Shown: positions 45,170 to 53,968, counted from the first letter of the stretch. The stretch is DNA of 64,000 nt from Methylacidiphilum sp. Yel (GCF_004421185.1 NZ_LXQB01000023.1:1-64000), one strand, 5' to 3'. Notes: generated by a model not told the origin, from the letters alone. Program-made: numbers and translations.

Positions 45170-45968
45170 CGTCTTTCTTTTTTTCCCATCCTTTTTTCAA
45201 CTGATTGTTTTGTGTTTGTCCATAGAGCTCTTCCATTCGAAGCTTCGCAAATTCTCTCACAAAGGAATCCTGGTCTTGACAAAAAATTTGTAAAGAACCA
45301 GGATGAATTCTCCGTACTACTTCAAATCTTACTTTCCAGCTAGGATCATTGATAAATCGGCTCAATTCATTCGAGTCTAGTCTAGAGACAACCGTCAGCC
45401 TGACATCTTCGTTCAAATCATTGGCAAGGATGTTCAATCCCTCTTCCCCTATTCTCTTGGCAACTTCAATCCGTACAGCAGCTTCAGGATCTGAAACCAT
45501 AAAAATCAACCATTCGAGCGGAATTTTTCTAGCAACTATTTGTCTAACATAATAATCGGGATCAATCAGCATCGGGACAAGATCCAACCCCTCCAATAAT
45601 CCAGCAGCCCTAATACGCACCTCCCGGCTCTTATCAAAACGCAATCGAAGAAGAAACTTTTTGGGAACATAGTAAGCAGCGCTCATTCTGACAGTATCGT
45701 CAGGATCCATCGACATCCGAATTTGATGATGACCATCGACATGCCTCAGAGCAATTGCCCGAATTTCAAAATAGGGATGCATCAAATAACTTCTAGCCAG
45801 GGTTGGATTTCTTTCGAAAAAGCGTTCAATTCTTTTCGCATACCTATCCTGAATACATGCTTCCCCCTTCTTACATTTGCCCCTAGATTTTAAATCCTTA
45901 TGAGGGCATTGGGTGCAGTCAACTGGTCTCCCTTCCCAATCTAAACATTCGTTCGAAAGATCTTTCAC
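45147..45968 (-). CDS. 4Fe-4S leucine-rich-variant (LRV) repeat protein
   Basis: A 273-residue protein with an N-terminal cysteine cluster (CTQCPH, CKKGEAC; about residues 19-38) that binds a 4Fe-4S centre, followed by about eight LRV-type helical repeats such as SYLMHPYFEIRAIALRHV and LNEDVRLTVVSRLD. It matches the LRV protein encoded in the Azotobacter nifB region, whose function is unknown. It starts with a 4-base ATGA overlap with the preceding gene. A role in cluster handling or redox sensing is inference. Confidence 0.88.
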   Translation of the reverse strand: MKDLSNECLDWEGRPVDCTQCPHKDLKSRGKCKKGEACIQDRYAKRIERFFERNPTLARSYLMHPYFEIRAIALRHVDGHHQIRMSMDPDDTVRMSAAYYVPKKFLLRLRFDKSREVRIRAAGLLEGLDLVPMLIDPDYYVRQIVARKIPLEWLIFMVSDPEAAVRIEVAKRIGEEGLNILANDLNEDVRLTVVSRLDSNELSRFINDPSWKVRFEVVRRIHPGSLQIFCQDQDSFVREFAKLRMEELYGQTQNNQLKKGWEKKKDDEREGHQ

Positions 45969-46480
45969 TGATTGTCCTCTCCTTTGAGGATAGTCGCTAG
46001 CCTCCTAGCACCTATTTGATTCGTTACATCAAGACTGGTTAATAGTTGGAGCATTTTTAAGGCTTCCTCTTTGTTGCCCACTCGTCCAAGCAGATAGGCC
46101 ACAGCATGAAAAGCTCTTAAGTAGAGATCGACCAGAGGATTCTCAGCGCTTTTCAACATTTCGATCTGATCTTCAGTTAATTCCATCCAGTTTTCATTTA
46201 TCCTCAATTTTTTTGCTGTTTCCTCCATACACAATCTTCCCCAATATATAGACTGCAACAGATCACTCTGATAAAAGTAAAACCGATAGAAGCCGATCAG
46301 AACAGTAATATGCTTGCCAGCCTTCTCAAATGCCTTATACAAATGAAAGAGTACTTGTTCTTTGTTGGGATATGCCCCTGCAGCCTCTTTAAGCTCCCTA
46401 GCAGCCTCCTCCACCAGCTCTCCCCAATAATCTTCTGGAATGCCATAAGCATCCATAGCATTTGAGCAGCGGCTTGGCAT
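45965..46480 (-). CDS. Nif-operon helical protein of unknown function
   Basis: A 171-residue, all-helical soluble protein without a recognised domain name. The pattern of paired helices (EQVLFHLYKAFEKAGKHITV, LYLRAFHAVAYLLGRVGNKE) looks TPR-like. It lies between an A-type carrier gene and the LRV Fe-S protein gene, overlapping the latter by 4 bases. That coupling suggests it acts with the LRV protein. It is not NifO or NifQ. The 76-base gap upstream is the largest in this block. Confidence 0.65.
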   Translation of the reverse strand: MPSRCSNAMDAYGIPEDYWGELVEEAARELKEAAGAYPNKEQVLFHLYKAFEKAGKHITVLIGFYRFYFYQSDLLQSIYWGRLCMEETAKKLRINENWMELTEDQIEMLKSAENPLVDLYLRAFHAVAYLLGRVGNKEEALKMLQLLTSLDVTNQIGARRLATILKGEDNQ

Positions 46481-46556
46481 ACGATTTCCTCGCTTTTGGC
46501 CTATGCCTCTTTCCTTTGATATTTCTCATTCAGATAAAACTCAATCATATGGGGTC

Positions 46557-46898
46557 TTATCCATTGGAATGATCTGGAGGTAAAGAGGAACAGCCACAGC
46601 TGTTATTATTTTTCCTTCCTGATAGCACAATTAGTCTTGTCTCGGTGGGAGTCTCAATAAAATGGACAATGGCTTCTTCAAAGAAAGGAAGGCATTCTTT
46701 TGGAATAAACAGTCTAACGCCATCCTCCCATGTGGTATCCGATTGCAGTGGCTCCTCGACAATGCTAAAGTCCGTAGCAAATCCTGAGCAGCCACCTTCT
46801 CCAACAATCAATCGCATGCCCGAGCTTTTTGTTCCTCCACACATCCGGATCATCCGACTAATAAATTGTTTTGCCTTGGGTGTAATCGATATTTTCAT
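46557..46898 (-). CDS. Nif-associated A-type iron-sulfur carrier
   Basis: A 113-residue HesB/IscA-family carrier with cysteines in GEGGCSGFATDF and NNSCGCSSL. It follows the ferredoxin gene with only 2 bases between, in the nifB operon, where such a carrier is often found. It is the third nif-linked A-type protein in the window and likely delivers clusters to NifB or the nitrogenase proteins. Confidence 0.88.
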   Translation of the reverse strand: MKISITPKAKQFISRMIRMCGGTKSSGMRLIVGEGGCSGFATDFSIVEEPLQSDTTWEDGVRLFIPKECLPFFEEAIVHFIETPTETRLIVLSGRKNNNSCGCSSLPPDHSNG

Positions 46899-46900
46899 GG

Positions 46901-47125
46901 CTATTTTTTGGCTTTGTATCGTGGACGGCTTTTATCAATCACACAGGTATTGTCTACTGGACAGACAGAGACGCATTGCGGTTCATCAAAAAAACCTATA
47001 CATTCTGTGCATTTTTCTGGATCTATGGCAAAAATGCCTTCTTTTTCATAGATGGCGCCATTTGGGCACTCCGGTTCACAAGCAGAACATCCTGTACATT
47101 GGGATGCAACGATCTTATATGCCAT
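46901..47125 (-). CDS. fdxN: 2[4Fe-4S] ferredoxin of the FdxN type
   Basis: A 74-residue ferredoxin. The first cluster motif is [12 protein letters not shown], and the second [18 protein letters not shown] has the expanded spacing typical of nif- and photosynthesis-linked ferredoxins. It lies 28 bases after nifB. Such a protein donates electrons for NifB radical SAM chemistry or to nitrogenase; with FixABCX present, the former is more likely. Confidence 0.9.
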   Translation of the reverse strand: MAYKIVASQCTGCSACEPECPNGAIYEKEGIFAIDPEKCTECIGFFDEPQCVSVCPVDNTCVIDKSRPRYKAKK

Positions 47126-47153
47126 ACTTTATTCTCCTTTTTGTTCATTAGTT

Positions 47154-48722
47154 TTAATTCAAAGGCACTAATGCCCCCTGTCGAATAAGAGCATCTTCTT
47201 TTTTGGTTGGATGAATCAATCCAGCATTGACCTTTCTAAGATATTCTTTGAAATAACTCACAGCGGCCTTTTCAATATATTCATAAGCAAACCTATCAAC
47301 GGTCTCTATGCCAGCTTTCTCCAAAGCTTCTTTCGGGCATGATCCTATTTTTGCCACAAACACAGCAACACAATCCCTTATAGCCCGAATAACAGTTTCA
47401 AGCGCCTCCTCTTCTCCATAACCGCCCTGGCAATAGAGATCGACTCTCCGATGACCGATGAATTTCGAGCCTTTCGTACTAAGCTCATAAATTTGGAATT
47501 CCTTAGCATGCCCAAAATGCTCGTTGATTTTGCCCCCACCTTTGGTGGCTACAGCAACCAAAATCTTAAGTTCACTATTTTCCTTAGCTATTTCTTTTAA
47601 TTCCTTTTCTCTTTCCGCCACTCTCTTTTGCCTCTCCTGCTCCACTTGCATTTTGTAGGCATTTCTCGTTTCTATATCGTAATTCAGCTCAATGGAGGCG
47701 ATCTTCTCTTTGGTAAATTCACTACTCCTATCTTCCCCAAGCAATCCAACCGCATCGGCGCGGCATTGCCTGCAATGCCTCATCATGTTCATCTGTCCTT
47801 CACATTTGTCCTGCAGCGCTTTCAATTCCTGTGCTGTCGGCCCTCTCTGTCCTGTCAACCCAAAGTATGTTCCATGCTCAGGTGCCGAAATAAGGGGCAT
47901 GATATTATGGAGAAAAGCTCCACGTGATTTCACAGCTTTATTAACCTCTATTAAGTGTTCGTCGTTAATCCCCGGGATCATTACCGAATTGATCTTGCAA
48001 AGGATCTTTTCAGCCGTAAGCATCTCTAATCCTTCTAATTGTCTTTCCGAAAGAATCTTCGCTGCCTCTTTCCCTTTATATCTTTTATGTTTATAAAACA
48101 CCCAGGGATAAATTTTCTCCCCCACCTTTGGATCTATCATATTGATCGTAATGGTTACATGATCCACATTGAAATCCTTGATTCGTTTCACATACTCGGG
48201 TAATGCTAGACCGTTGGTTGAGAGACAAAGCTTTATATCTGGAGCTTTCTTTGCTACAAGCTCAAAAGTTTTAAATGTCTTATCCGGATTAGCTAAAGGA
48301 TCTCCTGGACCCGCTATCCCAAGAACAGTCATCTGAGGAATGAGAGAGGCAACAGCTAAAACCTTCTTAGCTGCTTCTTCTGGGGTAAGCTTTTCGCTTA
48401 CTACCCCTGGTCGGCTTTCATTCGCACAGTCATACTTTCTGTTACAATAATTGCATTGAATATTACATGCCGGCGCCACAGCCACATGCATCCGCGCATA
48501 ATAATGGTGCGCTTCTTCGCTATAACAGGGATGATTTTTTACTTTTTCCCAAATTTCCTCGGGAAGATCTCCTGCTCCCGCTCCAGAGCCACAACTCGAT
48601 TTTCCGCTGCCTCCCTTCGAACCGCATCCTTGATGCTGAATAGTGGAAGTAACGGAAAGTCCCAAGGCTTTCAAACGCTGAAAATTCTTTGCTTTCGGAG
48701 TTTGGGTCAAAGCAGCAGTCAT
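47154..48722 (-). CDS. nifB: FeMo-cofactor biosynthesis radical SAM enzyme NifB
   Basis: A 522-residue NifB that fuses two [4Fe-4S] units with carbide insertion to make NifB-co. A Gly/Ser/Cys-rich N-terminus is followed by the radical SAM motif [14 protein letters not shown] (about residue 95). The C-terminal 120 residues (from [20 protein letters not shown]) are a NifX-like cofactor-binding domain, so this is the long, fused form. GGAGG stands 6-7 bases before ATG. It heads a nine-gene operon under a sigma-54 promoter and two NifA sites. Confidence 0.96.
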   Translation of the reverse strand: MTAALTQTPKAKNFQRLKALGLSVTSTIQHQGCGSKGGSGKSSCGSGAGAGDLPEEIWEKVKNHPCYSEEAHHYYARMHVAVAPACNIQCNYCNRKYDCANESRPGVVSEKLTPEEAAKKVLAVASLIPQMTVLGIAGPGDPLANPDKTFKTFELVAKKAPDIKLCLSTNGLALPEYVKRIKDFNVDHVTITINMIDPKVGEKIYPWVFYKHKRYKGKEAAKILSERQLEGLEMLTAEKILCKINSVMIPGINDEHLIEVNKAVKSRGAFLHNIMPLISAPEHGTYFGLTGQRGPTAQELKALQDKCEGQMNMMRHCRQCRADAVGLLGEDRSSEFTKEKIASIELNYDIETRNAYKMQVEQERQKRVAEREKELKEIAKENSELKILVAVATKGGGKINEHFGHAKEFQIYELSTKGSKFIGHRRVDLYCQGGYGEEEALETVIRAIRDCVAVFVAKIGSCPKEALEKAGIETVDRFAYEYIEKAAVSYFKEYLRKVNAGLIHPTKKEDALIRQGALVPLN

Positions 48723-48756
48723 CGAGTACCTCCTTTATTGTTTTTTAAAGGATTCG

Positions 48757-48772
48757 AGCAAAAGCTGTGCCA
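48757..48772 (-). promoter_or_regulatory. Sigma-54 promoter of the nifB operon
   Basis: On the minus strand TGGCACAGCTTTTGCT is a near-perfect -24/-12 element. The predicted start is near 48746, 24 bases before nifB. Two TGT-N10-ACA sites lie about 154 and 187 bases upstream of it, in the 355-base space shared with the mercury-resistance promoter. Confidence 0.85.
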
Positions 48773-48891
48773 ATTCTTCTCCTTGATTGAGACAACCTCT
48801 CTGTTTGTCTTTTCCTTTATTGGTGTTGCGTGCCAACCTATTTCATCGATTCTAGAGATTCGTTGATCCAGCTCTCATAGAAGAAGCGTCG

Positions 48892-48907
48892 TGTAGGAAT
48901 TGGTACA
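48892..48907. promoter_or_regulatory. NifA upstream activator site, nifB proximal
   Basis: TGTAGGAATTGGTACA fits TGT-N10-ACA, centred at about -154 from the predicted nifB start. It has a mixed base composition, so it is less likely to be a chance match than AT-only sites. Confidence 0.7.
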
Positions 48908-48924
48908 AAAGCTGGTAGGAATGT

Positions 48925-48940
48925 TGTGATAAAACACACA
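48925..48940. promoter_or_regulatory. NifA upstream activator site, nifB distal
   Basis: TGTGATAAAACACACA fits TGT-N10-ACA, centred 33 bases (about three helical turns) from the proximal site, which suits cooperative NifA binding on one face of the DNA. Confidence 0.65.
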
Positions 48941-49006
48941 CTCCCTCAGCTAAATTGTAAGGTTTAGCATTATAAATTTATTTTTATTTGCTTATTACAA
49001 ATTCCG

Positions 49007-49038
49007 TTGACTCTGGACTATAGTCCAACCTTTAGATT
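49007..49038 (+). promoter_or_regulatory. MerR-type promoter/operator of merA
   Basis: TTGACT (-35, 49007-49012) and TAGATT (-10, 49033-49038) are separated by 20 bases, the over-long spacer typical of MerR-activated promoters. The spacer holds a perfect 14-base palindrome TGGACTATAGTCCA (49014-49027), where the activator would bind. It lies 39 bases before merA. Confidence 0.75.
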
Positions 49039-49077
49039 GCCTACAAAAGAGCAATATGCAGAAGGAGGCCTACTACA

Positions 49078-50730
49078 GTGAAATTCAATGTTTTTCTCCA
49101 GATTGAAGGGATGAAATGCGAAGATTGTGCAACGCATCTTCTAAGAGCTCTTCAAAAACTCCAAGGGATTGAAAAAGTTCAGATGACTGATTGGCGATCC
49201 AAAAGAGCCAACCTTGTTACTACCCAGCAATGGAACGAGCAGGAAGTTCTACAAACAATCGAAGCATTAGGTTACCAGGGCACTGTCATCGAACGGATGC
49301 CAATAGGAATGGACAGCGAAGAGAGGAGCAAAGCTTATGATCTTTTGATTGTAGGTGGAGGTTCTGCTGCCTTTGCTGCTGCAATAAAAGCAAGTGAACT
49401 AGGAGCGAAGGTTGGGATCGTTGAATCTGGGGTCATTGGAGGTACCTGTGTCAATGTGGGCTGCGTCCCGTCAAAATTCCTTATTCGAGCCGCTGAAGTT
49501 TACACAATGGCAAGGAACCCTCGGTTCGCAGGTTTAGGACCTTGTAATATGCCCTTAGACTGGGCACAATTGTCCGATCAAAAAGAAAAATTGGTCAGCA
49601 TGTTGCGGATGCAAAAATACCTCCATCTTTTGGATGTCTACCCAAATATTTCTCTTATCGAGGGAAAGGCAAGATTGATGGCTGGCAACCAACTGATCGT
49701 TAATAATAAAACCTATACTTCAAGAAAAATTCTGTTAGCCACTGGTTCCTCTCCGTCTATCCCTCCGATTCCTGGGTTAAAAGAGACAGGTTTTCTCGAT
49801 AGCACCACTGCCTTAAGTGTAAAAACTCTGCCCTCTTCTCTTGCCATAATTGGCGGAGGAACTATAGGACTAGAACTTGGACAGATGTTTGCCCGCTTTG
49901 GCGTTAAGGTACATATCATTGAGGCCCTCCCCTCAATTGCCATGAGCGAAGAACCTGAAATAAGAGAGCAACTTAGCCTATGTTTGAAAGAAGAAAGGAT
50001 TGAACTCTTGACAAACACTCAGGTGCGCTATGTGGAAAAAACGGGAGAAAATGGCTGTTTTATTTCTATCCAAAACGGGAAAAAAGGAATTGGATTGAGG
50101 GTGGAGAAAATTCTTGTCACAACAGGTCGTAGTCCCAACACAGCAGAGCTAGGACTCGAAGAAGTTGGAGTCAAAAAGGGAAGTCGTGGAGAAATTCTTG
50201 TTGATTCCTTTCTACGTACCACCAATCCAGACATTTATGCCGCCGGAGATTGTGCAGGCTTTCCGCAGTTTGTTTATGTATCCGCTTACACTGGAGGAAT
50301 CGCTGCAGAAAATGCTATTAAGGGAGCTAAACGATCAATTGATTTTTCAGCTCTACCCAGAGTGACTTTCACCGATCCACAGATCGCAAGTGTTGGCTTA
50401 ACCGAGGCTCAAGCAAAAAAAGAAGGATTGAATGTTGTTACTTCGATTTTTCCGTTCAAAGAGGTTCCAAAGGCTATCATTTCTTTGGATACTAGAGGAT
50501 TAATTAAGCTTGTAATCGAAAAAAACACAGAAAAACTTCTAGGGGCTCACTTGCTTGCTGCAGCAGCTGGAGATTTTATTCAGGAGGCCGTTGTTGCTCT
50601 CCGACATGGATTAACCATACAAGACATAGTGGATGGCTTCCATCCCTATCTAACAATGAGTGAAGCAATAAAACTGGCTGCACTCTCATTTAAAAAAGAT
50701 GTCGGACATCTTTCCTGTTGTGCCAGTTAG
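49078..50730 (+). CDS. merA: Mercuric reductase MerA with N-terminal HMA domain
   Basis: A 550-residue flavoprotein that reduces Hg(II) to Hg(0) with NADPH. Residues 1-70 form a heavy-metal-associated domain with GMKCEDCATHLLRAL. The FAD motif is VGGGSAAFAAAIKASELGAK, the redox pair CVNVGC, and the C-terminal Cys pair that passes Hg(II) to the active site is in LSCCAS. It starts with GTG, with GAAGGAGG 9 bases upstream. No merT, merP or merC transporter lies beside it, so Hg(II) uptake must occur another way. It stands alone between nif blocks. Confidence 0.95.
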   Translation: MKFNVFLQIEGMKCEDCATHLLRALQKLQGIEKVQMTDWRSKRANLVTTQQWNEQEVLQTIEALGYQGTVIERMPIGMDSEERSKAYDLLIVGGGSAAFAAAIKASELGAKVGIVESGVIGGTCVNVGCVPSKFLIRAAEVYTMARNPRFAGLGPCNMPLDWAQLSDQKEKLVSMLRMQKYLHLLDVYPNISLIEGKARLMAGNQLIVNNKTYTSRKILLATGSSPSIPPIPGLKETGFLDSTTALSVKTLPSSLAIIGGGTIGLELGQMFARFGVKVHIIEALPSIAMSEEPEIREQLSLCLKEERIELLTNTQVRYVEKTGENGCFISIQNGKKGIGLRVEKILVTTGRSPNTAELGLEEVGVKKGSRGEILVDSFLRTTNPDIYAAGDCAGFPQFVYVSAYTGGIAAENAIKGAKRSIDFSALPRVTFTDPQIASVGLTEAQAKKEGLNVVTSIFPFKEVPKAIISLDTRGLIKLVIEKNTEKLLGAHLLAAAAGDFIQEAVVALRHGLTIQDIVDGFHPYLTMSEAIKLAALSFKKDVGHLSCCAS

Positions 50731-50752
50731 CAAGGAGCTGATCCTTTGCTAG
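50728..50752 (+). terminator. Possible terminator hairpin after merA
   Basis: TAGCAAGGA and TCCTTTGCTA form an imperfect stem with one bulge, starting at the merA stop codon; GTTTTTGTT follows after a short gap. It may terminate merA transcription, though the T run is interrupted. Confidence 0.35.
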
Positions 50753-51100
50753 CCAATGTTTTTGTTGCTCCTTCATGAGGAATCATAAGCCAAAGTAGCC
50801 AATAATATTGGAAGACTCATAGTCTCTCCAACAGCTGCGATAGAAACTAACTTCATTAGGTCTCCAGTCTCAATTTTCTGACTCTTTCTTTTGAATCCCT
50901 ATCCTCTTTCTGGCCGTAGCTGAAGAGGCAGGCATAGGAGAATCCTCCAGCGCTTTGCAGTATTGGCGGATTAAACTACATTGGAGGCAATTTCATCAAA
51001 TCTTAGCCTCGCTGTCCGCTAGCAACTTTTCTTTCCAACGTTTAGTGGTTATCAAGAGAGAGGTTAACTTATCCTTAAAAAAAAACTCGCTTAGTGGAGT
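50753..51100 (+). other. Gene-free stretch between merA and merR
   Basis: No credible gene, RNA or repeat is seen in these 348 bases between the convergent merA and merR genes. Stop codons interrupt all frames within short distances. It might hold remnants of a former mer transport gene, but I cannot recognise one. Confidence 0.5.
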
Positions 51101-51520
51101 TTATGTTTCATGATCTTCCAAAGCCGAAAGAATTGGACAAGGCTTTTCGGTTCGGTTTTTTTGACAACTATTTGCTAAGTTCTCAAGGCTCTCTTTTATT
51201 CTTCGGAGATCTTTTATTCTTTTTTCAAGATCTTCTATTTTCCTCTTGACCTTCTGCAAAACTCTTTGACAGCTGCCTTCTTTAGGTAAAAAAAGAAGTT
51301 CTTTGACTTCATTTAAAGATAAACCTAGTTCCTTAGCTCGTTTAATAAAGCTTATGGTTTTTAAAGCATTTTGATCGTAAAGACGGTAACCCGAAAGAGA
51401 ACGTGCCGGCTTGGGTAGTAAACCTTTCCTTTCATAAAATCGAATGGTTTCCACTCCAACCCCAGCCATATTTGCCACCTTACCAATGGTCAAAGGCCTG
51501 TTGATTGTTTTCTGATTCAT
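51101..51520 (-). CDS. merR: Mercury-responsive MerR family regulator
   Basis: A 139-residue MerR. The helix-turn-helix is TIGKVANMAGVGVETIRFYE, followed by KGLLPKPARSLSGYRLYD and a long dimerisation helix. The three Hg(II)-ligand cysteines have exactly the spacing of true MerR: Cys in GSCQRV, then 35 residues on in NSCQ, then 9 further in KPCPIL. It therefore should sense Hg(II). It is convergent with merA, 370 bases away, rather than divergent as in classical mer operons, and has its own MerR-type promoter. Confidence 0.92.
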   Translation of the reverse strand: MNQKTINRPLTIGKVANMAGVGVETIRFYERKGLLPKPARSLSGYRLYDQNALKTISFIKRAKELGLSLNEVKELLFLPKEGSCQRVLQKVKRKIEDLEKRIKDLRRIKESLENLANSCQKNRTEKPCPILSALEDHET

Positions 51521-51525
51521 GCAAC

Positions 51526-51557
51526 AATATAAACCCTAAACTAAACTTTAGGGACAA
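51526..51557 (-). promoter_or_regulatory. MerR-type promoter/operator of merR
   Basis: On the minus strand TTGTCC (-35, 51552-51557) and TATATT (-10, 51526-51531) are 20 bases apart, and the spacer region contains the inverted repeat CCCTAAA-N6-TTTAGGG (51534-51553). This suggests merR autoregulation. The dyad differs from that at merA. Confidence 0.65.
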
Positions 51558-51659
51558 AAGAAAGCGTATGAAATAATCTTTTGAACAAACTTTTGGATCG
51601 GATCAGAAAAAAATTTTTACTAAAAATTCCTTAGCTAGTATTAATTTCATCCAGTTGCG

Positions 51660-52062
51660 AGGGAAACCCTGGCATTCATGCCGGGGAGGGATAGCGCGGC
51701 GGCGTAAGCCGCCCCAGTTCCCGCCATCTCCTTCCTCCAATGCTATCTTGGTTCAGGCGGGCACGTCCACGACCCATCAACCCTCCGCGCCCACTTTCCT
51801 AAGCCCTTAGGAGCCTTGTAATGCAGGCATCTCTGCCCCTCTCCCCTCAGGCATGTCTGCAACCGGCTCACCCCTCGCGGTGTCGGTAAGAACCTTCAGG
51901 CCTTTGCCCTTGCCCAGCATGATCCCCATCTTCCAGTGTCTGGGACTGAGGAAGCATCCCGGAGTGGGTCTTAACGACCTGTTGCAAACGTAGGGGACTG
52001 CCTACTGCTTTCCCTGTTCAAGATAGCTTGCTTTCACAAGCTCCGCCCTCTAGGGCGGGGTA
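51660..52062 (+). mobile_element. GC-rich non-coding IS200/IS605-like remnant
   Basis: About 400 bases, clearly richer in GC than the surroundings. The left end holds a hairpin (51667-51686), then GGGGAGGGATAGCGC, also found at 28436-28450, and a second hairpin GGCGGC-GTAA-GCCGCC. The right end has CCGCCCT-CTAGGGCGG and a GGGGTAGTTGAC end. The hairpin ends match the style of IS200/IS605 or TnpB elements, but no transposase or TnpB frame remains inside. It is a decayed or non-autonomous copy lying between merR and ppa. Confidence 0.65.
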
Positions 52063-52631
52063 GTTGACTCTTTCCAATTTCTATACCGTTCTAAAGACTC
52101 TTCAATAATTGGGAAAGCTTCCTTAGCTGGGAGAAAGTCTTCTACTACCACCTTTTTATGTTCCAATGCCTTGTAATCCTCAAAGAATCGTCGGATAACC
52201 CGCAACTTATGGATGGGAAGTTCATGAATATCGTTCAAATGACTGTATTCTGGATCGCTTGTGAGCACACAAACTATTTTATGATCTAGTTGTCCCTGGT
52301 CTTCCATTACCATTAGCCCTATTGTCCGCGCATGCACTAATGTCATAGGCAAGACAGGCTCATCCCCAAGAACCAAAACATCCAACGGGTCTTTATCTTC
52401 TGCCAGTGTTTGAGGAATAAATCCATAGTTGGCCGGATAATAAACGGCTGAATAAAGTACCCTGTCTAAGCGTAAAAGCCCAGTTTCTTTATCCAACTCA
52501 TATTTATTGGAACTACCTTTTGAGACTTCAATCACTGCATTGAATTGAGAAGGCAGCCCATTTATTCCAGGAGAAACGTCATGCCAGGGATGAGAAACAC
52601 CCTGTCTGTGATATGTAAAAGAAGGCGTCAT
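52050..52631 (-). CDS. ppa: Inorganic pyrophosphatase
   Basis: A 193-residue family I soluble pyrophosphatase that hydrolyses PPi to phosphate. The metal-binding signature appears as EDKDPLDVLVLGD, with NYGFIPQTL, FNAVIEVSKGSSNKYE and the late FFEDYKALEHKKVVVEDF. The last codons (T-T-P-P-stop) read into the hairpin end of the neighbouring insertion-sequence remnant, so its native stop has been replaced. The catalytic core is complete, so the enzyme is probably active. Confidence 0.93.
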   Translation of the reverse strand: MTPSFTYHRQGVSHPWHDVSPGINGLPSQFNAVIEVSKGSSNKYELDKETGLLRLDRVLYSAVYYPANYGFIPQTLAEDKDPLDVLVLGDEPVLPMTLVHARTIGLMVMEDQGQLDHKIVCVLTSDPEYSHLNDIHELPIHKLRVIRRFFEDYKALEHKKVVVEDFLPAKEAFPIIEESLERYRNWKESTTPP

Positions 52632-53093
52632 AAAAAAAAAGATTTAAACAGACTTTGACCACACATCTCAAGAATTCAAGCAAAAGGCTACAAGAATTTT
52701 GTTATCGTTACTCTTTTGTGAGCATAGGATGCTATAGTGTTCTTGTTCATCAAGGTATCCTTGATTTGAGATAAAAATTTTTTTTCAACTTTATCTATAG
52801 AGAGAATAGACGAAGCAATCAACGCCTGTTCTCTGCGCTAAAACGACTGATAGGCTTGCAATGCCTGCTACTTTTTTTTCCTCTTTAAGAAAGTTAAGCA
52901 GAGGAAAAACAAATTCTACGAAATAAACCTCTTGGCACTCCATCCGCGTTCCACTTCGGGTCGATTACTAGTTTTGCTGATGATCCAGTTAATGCATGAT
53001 TTGATGAGAGCAAAGAGCTGCTATCTTTCAACTTTTCCTCCTCCAGCCACCAAGAAAACACTCCAAAGCTTTATACTGGAAAAAAAAGCAATA
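52632..53093. other. Gene-free stretch between ppa and the nif block
   Basis: These 462 bases hold no credible gene. They are AT-rich up to about 52860. A TGGCACTCCATCCGCG stretch (52933-52948, plus strand) has sigma-54-like GG/GC spacing but a poor -12 and no gene downstream. The promoter of ppa must lie near 52640-52800. No strong terminator for the nif block was seen. Confidence 0.5.
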
Positions 53094-53564
53094 TTATCCT
53101 TCGAATCTGGCAGCCTCAGGAAAGCGTGAAATCATTTCAATACCAAGGGTGGCGTATTTTGCTCCTGCTTCCCCCAGTTTTTCTAAAGAGGGATAACCAA
53201 ATCGGTGTACATCACGCAATGTTTTATTAATAACAACCAGCTTTCCTCCAAAAAGAACCACCCTTCCAAAGCCTTCATGATGCATGCTCATCATCGGCAC
53301 CACAAGAACACCCGTCTTTTTTTCTATTGTTAAGGCAACGGCATTAAAAAATAGTTCTATCCGCCATAGAATATCAGGATCGGGATCCCCAATAATAGGA
53401 ATTTCCTTTCTTTTTTGAGCATCAATAATATAATCTTTCAGTAGTTCCTCATTTTTTTTCCCCTCCCAATTTCCATATGTATCCTGAGCACGTAATTGAT
53501 TGACAAGTTCAGTGATAAATTCTTCGATAAGCTCCGCGTCTATTTTTTCTTCCTTGAGTTTCAT
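53094..53564 (-). CDS. NifX-associated nitrogen fixation protein (DUF269)
   Basis: A 156-residue protein of the DUF269 family, found almost only next to nifX and thought to aid FeMo-cofactor handling. Typical segments are [40 protein letters not shown] and [25 protein letters not shown] at 53564 has GGAGGA 6 bases upstream; a GTG one codon earlier would abut the nifX stop. It is the last gene of the nifH block. Confidence 0.92.
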   Translation of the reverse strand: MKLKEEKIDAELIEEFITELVNQLRAQDTYGNWEGKKNEELLKDYIIDAQKRKEIPIIGDPDPDILWRIELFFNAVALTIEKKTGVLVVPMMSMHHEGFGRVVLFGGKLVVINKTLRDVHRFGYPSLEKLGEAGAKYATLGIEMISRFPEAARFEG

Positions 53565-53566
53565 CA

Positions 53567-53965
53567 CTATTCCTCCTCGAAATTCAGAATTTTCTCTCTT
53601 CCCTTGTTCATAGCTTTTCTAAGCCAAGGGGGTGGTGTCCCATTAAGAATCTGCTGGAGTTTGACAAGAATATCTTTAATTGGTTCGCAGTTGTTAGACT
53701 TTATAGGATGGATACCTTTGGCTACTACCCTAGCAGCTCCTGATCCACCAATGGCTGCGACATAGAGGATGGAACAATCTTTTATAGCTTCCAACTTGGG
53801 TTCTAATTTGTCCTCATTCCCATCCTCTTTAAGTTCTCCATCAAAACTAACCGTTTGTAGGTGTTGATACCCATCCTGGGAGACTTCATAAATAACGATA
53901 TTTTTTGCCCACCCAAAATGAGCATCTACTCGATTCAAATCCTGTGTAGCAAATGCAATTTTCAT
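53567..53965 (-). CDS. nifX: FeMo-cofactor carrier protein NifX
   Basis: A 132-residue NifX that carries NifB-co or the VK cluster between NifB and Nif[24 protein letters not shown] and [24 protein letters not shown] are the family hallmarks, and the domain is homologous to the NifB C-terminus. It starts 3 bases after the nifN stop and runs into the DUF269 gene. Confidence 0.94.
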   Translation of the reverse strand: MKIAFATQDLNRVDAHFGWAKNIVIYEVSQDGYQHLQTVSFDGELKEDGNEDKLEPKLEAIKDCSILYVAAIGGSGAARVVAKGIHPIKSNNCEPIKDILVKLQQILNGTPPPWLRKAMNKGREKILNFEEE

Positions 53966-53968
53966 AAT

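Noticed and set aside
48828-48843. A second minus-strand sigma-54-like element upstream of nifB
   Set aside because: TTGCGTGCCAA contains the -24 half, but the GC of the -12 half is not at the required spacing.
52933-52948. Possible sigma-54 promoter on the plus strand
   Set aside because: TGGCACTCCATCCGCG has the right GG/GC spacing, but the -12 side is C-C-G-C-G rather than T-T-G-C, and only a 65-residue non-credible frame lies downstream.
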